Of a DNA stretch of 7,734 nucleotides, positions 1 to 5,016 are shown piece by piece; position 1 is the stretch's first letter; every line of letters starts with the position of its first letter. Location: NCBI GenBank assembly GCA_947245315.1, contig CAMXNV010000102.1, positions 1-7,734 on the forward strand, written 5' to 3'. Source of the DNA: an uncultured Oscillibacter sp. GTDB taxonomy: Bacteria > Bacillota > Clostridia > Oscillospirales > Oscillospiraceae. The notes beneath the pieces were generated by a model. That model was given only the letters and a program-made list of their open reading frames with translations. It had not been told where the DNA came from and made no database searches. Made by a program: the position numbers and the translations under genes.

Positions 1-339
1 GAACTTCCGATACCAGCTTGCACATACCTCCGGAGGGACGTTCTGAAGATTCTCCTTTTCCGGCTCCACCCCGTCGGCCACCCATTCGTAGGTATTGTCA
101 TCGCCGCCGGACTCGTTCTGCTCGAATATGTAGGTCCGCTCCCCGCTCAGGGCCTTTCCCAGGTGCTCCAGCAGCACCTCAAGCGACTGATCCGGGGTCT
201 CCTCCAGCAGAGCGACACGGAGGCCCTCGTTGATAATGGCCTCCAGATTCTGAACGTTGCGCATCCCGCTGTGCTGCTCATGAACCCCCATGACCGGAGC
301 GCCCTCTCCGGCCGGTAAACGTTCCCCCGCATAATCCAT
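1..339 (-). CDS. GAF-domain signalling protein (GGDEF- or sensor-kinase-like), N-terminal fragment
   Basis: The reading frame is open from an ATG at 339 down to the left edge and gives 113 residues; the C-terminus lies outside the window. The start has a GGAGGA box 7 nt upstream. The first ~25 residues are probably disordered. They are followed by a helix (RNVQNLEAIINEGL) and a segment containing LLEHLGKALSGERTYIFEQN, then DDNTYEWVADGVEP and LQNVPPEVCASWY. That pattern is familiar from the GAF-like sensory domains of clostridial GGDEF/EAL proteins and hybrid histidine kinases, where it senses a small ligand or forms a dimer interface ahead of an output domain. The output domain (GGDEF, EAL or kinase) is not visible, so the enzymatic role is unknown. 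The gene is transcribed alone, divergently from the Fe-S/rhodanese operon. Confidence that it is a real gene is high; the domain name rests on recall of family sequences. Confidence 0.8.
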   Translation of the reverse strand, partial: MDYAGERLPAGEGAPVMGVHEQHSGMRNVQNLEAIINEGLRVALLEETPDQSLEVLLEHLGKALSGERTYIFEQNESGGDDNTYEWVADGVEPEKENLQNVPPEVCASWYRKF

Positions 340-397
340 ATGCCCGTCCTCCGCTTTCTCCTCACAGCTTCGCTTTTAAAATCAGAAAATCTCTGTT

Positions 398-426
398 ATA
401 ATACCATATTTGCCTAATCACGTCAA
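398..426 (-). promoter_or_regulatory. SigA-type promoter of the GAF-domain gene
   Basis: Read on the minus strand, a TTGACG -35 box (421-426) and a TATTAT -10 box (398-403) are separated by exactly 17 bp, inside the only AT-rich stretch of this intergenic region. Transcription would start near 391 and leave a leader of about 50 nt before the ATG at 339. This is the best promoter match in the window. Confidence 0.75.
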
Positions 427-530
427 TGACAAGAAGCGAAAAGGGCGTGTCCGTTTGCGTATTTTATAGAGGGGATGCTTTGCAGGGGAGGGTTCTGCGC
501 CGCTCTTAGTGGCTTTGCCGCTTAGGGGAC

Positions 531-559
531 CCGGGCGGCCCAGGGGGGCCGCCCCTACA
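531..559. repeat. GC-rich palindromic repeat, copy 1 (29-nt exact match to 4988-5016)
   Basis: A 9-bp perfect stem (533-541 GGGCGGCCC with 546-554 GGGCCGCCC) closes a 4-nt loop and is followed by CTACA. The same 29 bases recur exactly at 4988-5016 in the same orientation. The shape GGGCG...CGCCCCTACA is shared with the elements at 619-646 and 671-698. This fits a dispersed REP-like or MITE-derived family seen between genes of Oscillospiraceae genomes; the family assignment is from memory. Confidence 0.8.
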
Positions 560-583
560 ACACCGCCCCCCTATAGAGAGTAC

Positions 584-626
584 CAGGCCCCACAGGGTGC
601 TCTATCGGTGGGACACCCTGTAGGGG
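584..626. repeat. Palindromic repeat with CCCCACAGGGTG arm, related to 4895-4940
   Basis: Arms 588-599 and 614-626 pair over 12 bp with a single bulged A (622) around a 14-nt loop. Bases 584-608 match the reverse complement of 4916-4940 at 23 of 25 positions, so the element occurs twice in the window in opposite orientations. The right arm overlaps the next hairpin (619-646), so the two structures cannot form at once. Confidence 0.7.
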
Positions 627-698
627 CGGCTATCAGCCGCCCGTCCTCTTCAAACACCGGACTTCCCGGAGGACGGGCGATTGGTAATCGCCCCTACA
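619..698. repeat. Inverted pair of 28-nt palindromic elements
   Basis: The elements at 619-646 and 671-698 are inverted relative to each other: one starts TGTAGGGGCG and ends CGCCCGTCC, and the other is its reverse complement in those flanks. Each is itself a hairpin (624-631 with 635-642, loop ATC; 675-682 with 686-693, loop GGT). The cores differ but each arm stays matched to its partner, so stem pairing is kept while sequence drifts. A 24-bp spacer separates them, and the whole block could also fold as one long hairpin. Confidence 0.75.
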
Positions 699-765
699 CC
701 ATGCCAGGGAATAACCATACATCACAAAATGCGCGAATAGGACGCTCCTAAGTGAAAATCCCGTC

Positions 766-809
766 TAAGTAACCTTATCACAGAAGGCGGACGGCATTCC
801 CGCTATAAT
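766..809 (+). promoter_or_regulatory. Probable promoter of the ferredoxin-rhodanese operon
   Basis: A perfect TATAAT lies at 804-809, 28 bp before the ferredoxin ATG. The hexamer 17 bp upstream (781-786, CAGAAG) is a poor -35 box, so the promoter may need an activator. A short imperfect palindrome, TAAG-TAAC-CTTA (766-777), is centred about 44 bp before the expected start site, near where class II Crp/Fnr activators bind. The -10 call is fairly secure; the operator is a guess. Confidence 0.5.
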
Positions 810-837
810 AAGCCCATCAAATCCGGGAGGTCATACT

Positions 838-1050
838 ATGGAAACCAAAACGAGAAGCAAGCGGAGGGCGTATGTCGGCACAGATTCCTGCGTTGCCTGC
901 GGCTGCTGCGTAAAGGTGTGCCCGCTAAACGCCATTTCCGTTTTCAGGGGCATCGCGGCCAAGGTGAATCCGGAGCGTTGCGTGGGCTGCGGGAAATGCG
1001 CCCGGGAGTGCCCCGCGTCCGTCATTGAAATTCGGGAGGTGCGGCCATGA
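838..1050 (+). CDS. Small 2[4Fe-4S] ferredoxin
   Basis: A 70-residue soluble electron carrier. Two classical cluster motifs are visible: C18-x2-C21-x2-C24-x3-C28-P and C48-x2-C51-x2-C54-x3-C58-P, each binding one [4Fe-4S] cluster in bacterial-type ferredoxins. An additional Cys23 sits next to Cys24. The first 12 residues are basic (several Lys/Arg), which could help docking to a partner or to the membrane. The ATG at 838 has a GGGAGG box 7 nt upstream. The stop overlaps the ATG of the membrane Fe-S gene by 4 nt (ATGA), so the two are translationally coupled and the ferredoxin is probably the soluble partner of that protein. It is the first gene of the operon. The specific redox partner is inferred. 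Confidence 0.93.
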   Translation: METKTRSKRRAYVGTDSCVACGCCVKVCPLNAISVFRGIAAKVNPERCVGCGKCARECPASVIEIREVRP

Positions 1051-1643
1051 AAAAGCACTGGTACGACTACTTATGGATCTTCTCCCTGACCTATCTGATC
1101 CTGGGCTTCTTCAACATCCTCTTCGCCTGGCTGGGGCTTCTGTGCTTCTTCATCCCCCTCATCATCTCCGTCTCCAGCGGCACCAAGGGCTACTGCAACC
1201 GCTACTGCGGCCGGGGCCAGCTCTTCAGCCTGCTGGGCGGCCGGTTCGGCCTGTCCCGCAGAAAGGACATTCCCAGGTGGATGAAAAGCAAGGCTTTCCG
1301 CTACGGCTTTTTGCTGTTCTTCCTCGTCATGTTCTTCCAGATGCTCTGGAACACCTATCTGGTCTTCGCGGGGGCCCGGGACCTGAGGCAGGTCGTGACC
1401 CTGCTCTGGACCTTGAAGCTGCCCTGGCACTGGGCCTACCACGGGACGCTGTTCCACCCGGGGACGGCGCAGTTCGCCTTCGGCTTCTACAGCGTCATGC
1501 TGACCTCCACGGTCCTGGGCCTGATTACCATGGCGCTGTTCAAGCCCCGCAGCTGGTGCGTCTACTGCCCTATGGGAACCATGACCCAGCTGATTTGCAG
1601 GGCCAAAAACCGGGAGGGTGACATTGTCACGGATCAGCGGTAA
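1047..1643 (+). CDS. NapH-like integral membrane protein with Cys motifs (4Fe-4S binding protein)
   Basis: A 198-residue membrane protein with about four hydrophobic segments (roughly residues 9-28, 27-43, 86-108 and 143-165). Cytoplasm-type cysteine motifs follow the second and fourth: C50-x3-C54 in GYCNRYCGRGQLF, and C171-x2-C174-P with C184 in SWCVYCPMGTMTQLIC. This paired layout is that of the membrane part of NapH/NosR/CcoG-like proteins (Fer4_5-type), which pass electrons between quinol or membrane donors and soluble Fe-S proteins. Unlike NapH, the usual C-terminal pair of ferredoxin motifs is absent. That role may be supplied by the ferredoxin encoded just upstream, with which the start overlaps by 4 nt. 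The first motif also lacks the Pro that normally follows the second Cys. A GGGAGGT box lies 6 nt before the ATG. The family call is good; substrate and direction of electron flow are unknown. Confidence 0.85.
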   Translation: MKKHWYDYLWIFSLTYLILGFFNILFAWLGLLCFFIPLIISVSSGTKGYCNRYCGRGQLFSLLGGRFGLSRRKDIPRWMKSKAFRYGFLLFFLVMFFQMLWNTYLVFAGARDLRQVVTLLWTLKLPWHWAYHGTLFHPGTAQFAFGFYSVMLTSTVLGLITMALFKPRSWCVYCPMGTMTQLICRAKNREGDIVTDQR

Positions 1644-1690
1644 ATTTTGAGATATCATAAAGCCACTACAAACGATAAGGAGGACAAACG

Positions 1691-1996
1691 ATGTCTGTCA
1701 TGAATATCAGCAAAGCGAATTTCACGGAGGAGGTCATCCATTCCACGAGGCCCGTCCTGCTGGACTTCTGGGCCCCCTGGTGCGGCCCCTGCCGCATGGT
1801 GGGCCCCGTTGTGGAGGAGATCGCGGCGGAGCGCCCCGATATCAAGGTGGGCAAGGTCAACATAGACGAGCAGCCGGAGCTGGCCGGCCGGTTCGGCATC
1901 ATGAGCATCCCCACCCTGATGGTCATGAAGGACGGCCGGGTGGTGAATCAGGCCCTGGGCGCCCGGCCCAAGAGCCAGATTCTCGCCCTGCTGTGA
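1691..1996 (+). CDS. trxA: Thioredoxin
   Basis: A 101-residue single-domain thioredoxin. It carries the canonical active site W30-C31-G-P-C34 preceded by DFWAP, the cis-proline loop SIPT (Pro74) facing it, and the DGRVV strand turn near the C-terminus. It reduces disulfides, and in this context possibly protein persulfides left on rhodaneses, in the cytoplasm; no signal peptide is present. Length is slightly below the usual 105-108 residues because the last helix is short. An AAGGAGG box sits 7 nt before the ATG. A 47-nt AT-rich gap separates it from the membrane Fe-S gene, without a terminator, so it probably belongs to the same operon; a second weak promoter in the gap cannot be excluded. 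No thioredoxin reductase is in the window, so the electron donor is unknown. Confidence 0.95.
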   Translation: MSVMNISKANFTEEVIHSTRPVLLDFWAPWCGPCRMVGPVVEEIAAERPDIKVGKVNIDEQPELAGRFGIMSIPTLMVMKDGRVVNQALGARPKSQILALL

Positions 1997-2008
1997 GGAG
2001 GCGCCGCT

Positions 2009-2323
2009 ATGGGATTTCTTTGGAATCGCCCCGACGTCAACCAGGGCGTGCGGGAGTTCGGCGCGGCCCCCGGCGCGGTCCTGCTGGACGTGCGCACCCC
2101 CCAGGAGTACGGGGAGGGCCACATCCCCGGCAGCGTCAACGTGCCCCTGCAAACCCTGGACAGGGAGGGAGCCGTCCCCGCCGGGAGGGACGCGCCCCTG
2201 TTTGTCTACTGCCACAGCGGGGCCAGGAGCGCTCAGGCTGTGAAGCTCCTGGCCCGGATGGGCTACACCCAGGTCAAAAACATCGGCGGCATGGCCGCCT
2301 ACAAGGGAAAGGTGGAACGCTGA
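2009..2323 (+). CDS. Single-domain rhodanese (sulfurtransferase)
   Basis: A 104-residue rhodanese-fold protein. The N-terminal hallmark LLDVRTPQEYGEGHIPGSVN (about residues 25-44) and the catalytic loop Y67-C68-HSGARS are both intact; Cys68 would carry the persulfide. The six-residue active loop fits sulfane-sulfur transfer (PspE/GlpE-like) rather than the seven-residue Cdc25-type loop. No signal peptide is visible, so it should be cytoplasmic. The ribosome binding site GAGGAGG (1995-2001) overlaps the thioredoxin stop, and its own stop abuts the next ATG, so it is tightly coupled to both neighbours. It probably exchanges sulfur with the downstream CoA-persulfide reductase or is reduced by the upstream thioredoxin. 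Physiological donor and acceptor are not known. Confidence 0.93.
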   Translation: MGFLWNRPDVNQGVREFGAAPGAVLLDVRTPQEYGEGHIPGSVNVPLQTLDREGAVPAGRDAPLFVYCHSGARSAQAVKLLARMGYTQVKNIGGMAAYKGKVER

Positions 2324-4018
2324 ATGAAGGTTGTGATCATCGGCGGCGTGGCGGGAGGCGCCACGGCGGCGGCCCGGCTCCGGCGGCTGAACGAACAGGC
2401 GGAAATCACCGTCTTTGAGCGCTCGGGCTATATCTCCTACGCCAACTGCGGCCTGCCCTACTACATCGGCGGCGTCATCGAGGACCCCGCGGCCCTGACC
2501 CTCCAGACGCCGGAGAGCTTCTTCGCCCGCTTCCGGGTGAACATGCGGGTGCGCCACGAGGTCACCGCCCTCCACCCGGAGCGGAAGACCGTCTCCGTCA
2601 GGAACCTGGAGACCGGGGAGGAATTCGAGGAGCCCTATGACAAGCTCCTCCTCTCCCCCGGCGCCAAGCCCACCCAGCCCCGGCTCCCCGGCGTGGGACT
2701 GGAGAAGCTCTTCACCCTGCGGACGGTGGAGGACACCTTCCGCATCAAGGACTACATCGACGCCCACCACCCCAAGTCCGCCGTGCTGGCCGGCGGCGGC
2801 TTCATCGGCCTGGAGCTGGCGGAGAACCTGCGGGAGCTGGGGATGGAGGTCACCATCGTCCAGCGGCCAAAGCAGCTGATGAACCCCTTCGACCCGGACA
2901 TGGCGGCCTTCCTCCATGCCGAGGTGCGCTCCCACGGCGTGCAGCTGGCCCTGGGGCAGACCGTGGAGAGCTTTGAGGAGCGGGACGGCGGCGTGGACGT
3001 GCTGCTGAAGGACCGCGCCCCCCTCCACGCCGACATGGTGGTCCTGGCCATCGGCGTCACGCCGGACACCGCCCTGGCCAAGGAGGCGGGCCTGGAGCTG
3101 GGGATCAAGGGCAGCATCCTGGTCAACGACCGGATGGAGACCGACCTCCCGGACATCTACGCCGTGGGCGACGCGGTGCAGGTGAAGCACGCCGTCACCG
3201 GCCAGGACGTCCTCCTCTCCCTGGCGGGGCCCGCCAACAAGCAGGGCCGCATCGCGGCGGACAACATCCTGGGCGGGGACAGCCGGTATTTGGGGAGCCA
3301 GGGCAGCAGCGTCCTCAAGGTCTTCGGCCTGACGGCGGCGGTCACCGGCGTCAACGAGACCAACGCCCGAAAGGCCGGGCTGGACCCGGACGCGGTGGTC
3401 CTCTCCCCCATGAGCCATGCGGGCTACTACCCCAGCGGGAAGCTGATGACCATGAAGGTGGTCTTCGAAAAAGGGACCTACCGTCTGCTGGGGGCCCAGA
3501 TCGTGGGCTACGAGGGCGTGGATAAGCGCATCGACGTGCTGGCCACGGCCATCCACGCCGGGCTGACGGCCATTCAGCTCAAGGACCTGGACCTGGCCTA
3601 TGCGCCGCCCTACTCCTCCGCCAAGGACCCGGTGAACATGGCGGGCTTCATGATTGAGAACCTGGCCAAGGGCGTCGTGAGGCAGTTCCGCCTGGAGGAC
3701 GTGGAGGCCCTGCCCCGGGACGGCAGCGTGACCCTGCTGGACGCCCGGACGCCCCAGGAGTACGCGGGGGGCCATATCGAGGACTTCCGGAATGTCCCCG
3801 TGGATGAGCTGCGGGACCGGCTGGATGAGATCGAGCCCGGCAAGCCGGTGTACGTCATCTGCCAGAGCGGCCTGCGGAGCTACATCGCCTGCCGGATTCT
3901 GGCGGGGCACGGCTACGAGACCTATAACTTCTCCGGCGGCTTCCGCTTCTACGACGCGGTGACGCACGACCGCCGCCTTATCGAGTCGGCCACGGCCTGC
4001 GGCATGGACGGGAAGTGA
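2324..4018 (+). CDS. CoA-disulfide / persulfide reductase with C-terminal rhodanese domain
   Basis: A 564-residue fused flavoenzyme. Residues 1 to about 445 are a pyridine-nucleotide disulfide oxidoreductase of the CoA-disulfide reductase type. They show the FAD dinucleotide fold GGVAGG (7-12), the single redox Cys42 in SYANCGLPYY, a second dinucleotide fold GGGFIG (157-162) for NAD(P)H, the FAD motif VGDAV (Gly282-Asp283), and the dimer-interface segment YAPPYSSAKDPVN with Tyr426 and Tyr430. Residues from about 458 onward are a rhodanese with LLDARTPQEY and active loop C513-QSGLRS. Characterised fusions of this type reduce CoA disulfide or CoA persulfide/polysulfide with NAD(P)H, the rhodanese delivering sulfur to the flavin site. 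A further Cys559 lies five residues from the end. The ATG directly follows the TGA of the upstream rhodanese, with a GGAAAGG-type box inside that gene. Last gene of the operon. Whether disulfide or persulfide is the main substrate cannot be decided from sequence. Confidence 0.93.
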   Translation: MKVVIIGGVAGGATAAARLRRLNEQAEITVFERSGYISYANCGLPYYIGGVIEDPAALTLQTPESFFARFRVNMRVRHEVTALHPERKTVSVRNLETGEEFEEPYDKLLLSPGAKPTQPRLPGVGLEKLFTLRTVEDTFRIKDYIDAHHPKSAVLAGGGFIGLELAENLRELGMEVTIVQRPKQLMNPFDPDMAAFLHAEVRSHGVQLALGQTVESFEERDGGVDVLLKDRAPLHADMVVLAIGVTPDTALAKEAGLELGIKGSILVNDRMETDLPDIYAVGDAVQVKHAVTGQDVLLSLAGPANKQGRIAADNILGGDSRYLGSQGSSVLKVFGLTAAVTGVNETNARKAGLDPDAVVLSPMSHAGYYPSGKLMTMKVVFEKGTYRLLGAQIVGYEGVDKRIDVLATAIHAGLTAIQLKDLDLAYAPPYSSAKDPVNMAGFMIENLAKGVVRQFRLEDVEALPRDGSVTLLDARTPQEYAGGHIEDFRNVPVDELRDRLDEIEPGKPVYVICQSGLRSYIACRILAGHGYETYNFSGGFRFYDAVTHDRRLIESATACGMDGK

Positions 4019-4029
4019 AAAACGAACAA

Positions 4030-4067
4030 ACCGCCCTCGGATTCCGAAGAATCCGGGGGCGGTCCTT
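4030..4067. terminator. Bidirectional rho-independent terminator between convergent genes
   Basis: Arms 4030-4044 and 4049-4063 form a 15-bp stem with one T-G wobble, closed by a CGAA loop. CCTTTTCC follows on the plus strand. On the minus strand the hairpin is followed by a T-rich run (TTTGTTCGTTTTTC). It starts 11 nt after the reductase stop and ends just before the regulator stop at 4071-4073, so it can serve both convergent transcripts. Confidence 0.88.
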
Positions 4068-4070
4068 TTC

Positions 4071-4730
4071 CTATGCCCTTTGCAGCGCCTTCAATTTTGC
4101 CTCGTCCGTCAGCTCCACGACGCCCCGGGACAGCTCCACCATGCCCTCGCTCCGGAAGTAGCGCAGCATCCGGGTGACCACCTCCCGGTGGGTCCCCAGG
4201 TGGTTGGCGATGGTCTCGTGGGTGATGGCCAGCCGGTTCGTGCCCTCAATGGCGGCCTCCTCCAGCAAAAAGGAGGCAATCCGCTGGTCCATGCTCCTCC
4301 ACATCACCTGCTCCACAAGCCACATGACCTCCGAGAAGCGCCCGGCCATGAGCTCGTTGGTGTAGTTGGCCAGGGGGGCGGACTCCTCCATCAGCTGCCG
4401 GTAGACCTCCGCCGGGATGACCCAGAGGTCCGTGTCCTTCTCCGCCGCGACGGTCACGTCGAATTGAACGCTCCGCATGACGCAGGAGGCGGAGAACAGG
4501 CAGATGTCCCGGTCAAACAGCCGGTAGATGGTGATCTCCCGGCCCTCCTCCGAGAGGATGTAGGCCCGGAGCTGCCCGGACCGTACCACCAGCAGCCCGG
4601 TGCAGTCCGCGCCGCCGTTGTGGAGCAGGGCTCCCTTTTTCACGGACCGCTCGCTGAGGCTGCCCAGGATCCGCTCCTGCTGGGCGGCCGATAATTGATT
4701 CCACACGGGAAAACAGCTCTGAAAGTCCAT
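4071..4730 (-). CDS. Crp/Fnr-family transcriptional regulator
   Basis: A 219-residue regulator. Residues ~15-115 form the cyclic-nucleotide-binding-like beta-roll (KKGALLHNGG, LLVVRSGQLRAYILSEEGRE, DICLFSASC); ~118-150 is the dimer helix; ~165-210 is the winged helix-turn-helix (LAITHETIANHLGTHREVVTRML). The recognition helix keeps E183-x2-T186-R187, which aligns with the E-x-x-S-R of FNR that reads TTGAT-like half sites. The cAMP-binding phosphate cassette of CRP is not evident. Four cysteines (6, 43, 77, 83) do not form the N-terminal FNR Fe-S motif, but C77 and C83 in the D-I-C-x5-C segment could sense redox state or a thiol/persulfide. The start is supported by a GAGGTGAG box (4736-4743). 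The gene is convergent with the Fe-S/rhodanese operon and is its likely regulator by position. Family call firm; ligand and targets inferred. Confidence 0.92.
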   Translation of the reverse strand: MDFQSCFPVWNQLSAAQQERILGSLSERSVKKGALLHNGGADCTGLLVVRSGQLRAYILSEEGREITIYRLFDRDICLFSASCVMRSVQFDVTVAAEKDTDLWVIPAEVYRQLMEESAPLANYTNELMAGRFSEVMWLVEQVMWRSMDQRIASFLLEEAAIEGTNRLAITHETIANHLGTHREVVTRMLRYFRSEGMVELSRGVVELTDEAKLKALQRA

Positions 4731-4786
4731 CCGTTCTCACCTCGTTCAGATCAGGAGCTTTCGCCCCGTTTCAGCTGTGTGACTCT

Positions 4787-4815
4787 ATTGTAGGGCAAAA
4801 GGGGAAATTCCGCAA
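4787..4815 (-). promoter_or_regulatory. Promoter of the Crp/Fnr regulator gene
   Basis: On the minus strand, TACAAT (4787-4792) is preceded at a 17-bp spacing by TTGCGG (4810-4815), which keeps the TTG of the -35 consensus. Transcription would begin near 4780 and leave a leader of about 50 nt before the ATG at 4730. Confidence 0.6.
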
Positions 4816-4875
4816 GGGCAAACTTCGGGGAGGGGGGCCCTTCTCCCGGAACTCGGGCGCTTCCCCTCCCAATGG

Positions 4876-4893
4876 CCCGGTCCGGGGACCGGG
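4876..4893. repeat. Short GC-rich inverted repeat
   Basis: CCCGGTCC (4876-4883) and GGACCGGG (4886-4893) are perfect inverted arms with 2 nt between them; in RNA the inner pair would open to give about a 7-bp stem. It is the first of a series of hairpins continuing to 5013. Confidence 0.6.
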
Positions 4894-4894
4894 A

Positions 4895-4940
4895 CCCACA
4901 GGGCCTGTCTTTCTGCCGGTAGAACACCCTGTGGGGCCTG
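4895..4940. repeat. Palindromic repeat, second copy of the 584-626 element (inverted)
   Basis: Arms CCCACAGGG (4895-4903) and CCCTGTGGG (4927-4935) are perfectly complementary around a 23-nt loop. Bases 4916-4940 match the reverse complement of 584-608 at 23 of 25 positions, so this is the same element in the opposite orientation. Confidence 0.7.
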
Positions 4941-4956
4941 ACCCCCAGGTCAGGCC
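4935..4956. repeat. Perfect 9-bp hairpin with 4-nt loop
   Basis: GGCCTGACC (4935-4943) and GGTCAGGCC (4948-4956) enclose CCCA. It directly adjoins the 4895-4940 element and shares its last bases, so the two stems compete. It lies about 100 nt downstream of the protease stop on the minus strand; no T-run follows, so a terminator role is weak. Confidence 0.65.
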
Positions 4957-4987
4957 ATTCCTCCGGGAACTGGGCGCTTCCGAAAGA

Positions 4988-5016
4988 CCGGGCGGCCCAG
5001 GGGGGCCGCCCCTACA
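4988..5016. repeat. GC-rich palindromic repeat, copy 2 (29-nt exact match to 531-559)
   Basis: Identical over 29 bases to 531-559, with the same 9-bp GGGCGGCCC/GGGCCGCCC stem and trailing CTACA. It begins about 40 nt downstream of the minus-strand protease stop. Read on that strand the stem is followed by GGTCTTTC, so it might act as an imperfect terminator for the protease transcript. Confidence 0.8.

Larger units (their letters stand above)
340..837. other. Intergenic region between divergent genes, repeat-rich in the middle
   Basis: No convincing gene lies in these 498 bp. The left third (340-480) is AT-rich and holds the promoter and leader of the minus-strand gene. The middle (about 507-700) is very GC-rich and made of nested palindromes related to those at 4876-5016. 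The right end (about 750-837) returns to mixed composition and holds the promoter and ribosome binding site of the ferredoxin operon. The open frame at 509-751 runs straight through the palindromes and has low-complexity Pro/Arg/Gly content, so it is not called. Confidence 0.75.
4844..4980 (+). repeat. Imperfect direct repeat of about 20 nt flanking the hairpins
   Basis: TCCCGGAACTCGGGCGCTTC at 4844-4863 recurs as CTCCGGGAACTGGGCGCTTC at 4961-4980, differing by small substitutions and shifts. The copies enclose the hairpins at 4876-4956, as if this block had been inserted or duplicated as a unit. Confidence 0.6.

Noticed and set aside
18..233. A 71-codon plus-strand open frame
   Set aside because: Antisense to the GAF gene, Pro/Arg-rich, no ribosome binding site.
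147..365. A 72-codon minus-strand open frame overlapping the GAF gene
   Set aside because: It is Arg/Trp-rich and out of frame. The frame starting at 339 has a good ribosome binding site and a recognisable GAF-like sequence.
531..698. Possible CRISPR array
   Set aside because: The repeats differ in core sequence, vary in orientation and lack regular unique spacers; they are palindromic intergenic elements.
1644..1690. Possible terminator splitting the operon between the membrane Fe-S gene and thioredoxin
   Set aside because: The 47-nt gap is AT-rich but contains no stable hairpin followed by a T-tract.
1655..3967. A 770-codon open frame on the minus strand opposite the thioredoxin-rhodanese-reductase genes
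   Set aside because: It is the antisense shadow of GC-rich genes. The translation is low-complexity, rich in His, Gly, Val and Gln, with no recognisable domain, while the plus strand carries clear protein families.
4080..4694. A 204-codon plus-strand open frame opposite the regulator
   Set aside because: Antisense shadow of the Crp/Fnr gene; low-complexity composition rich in His, Gln, Val and Pro.
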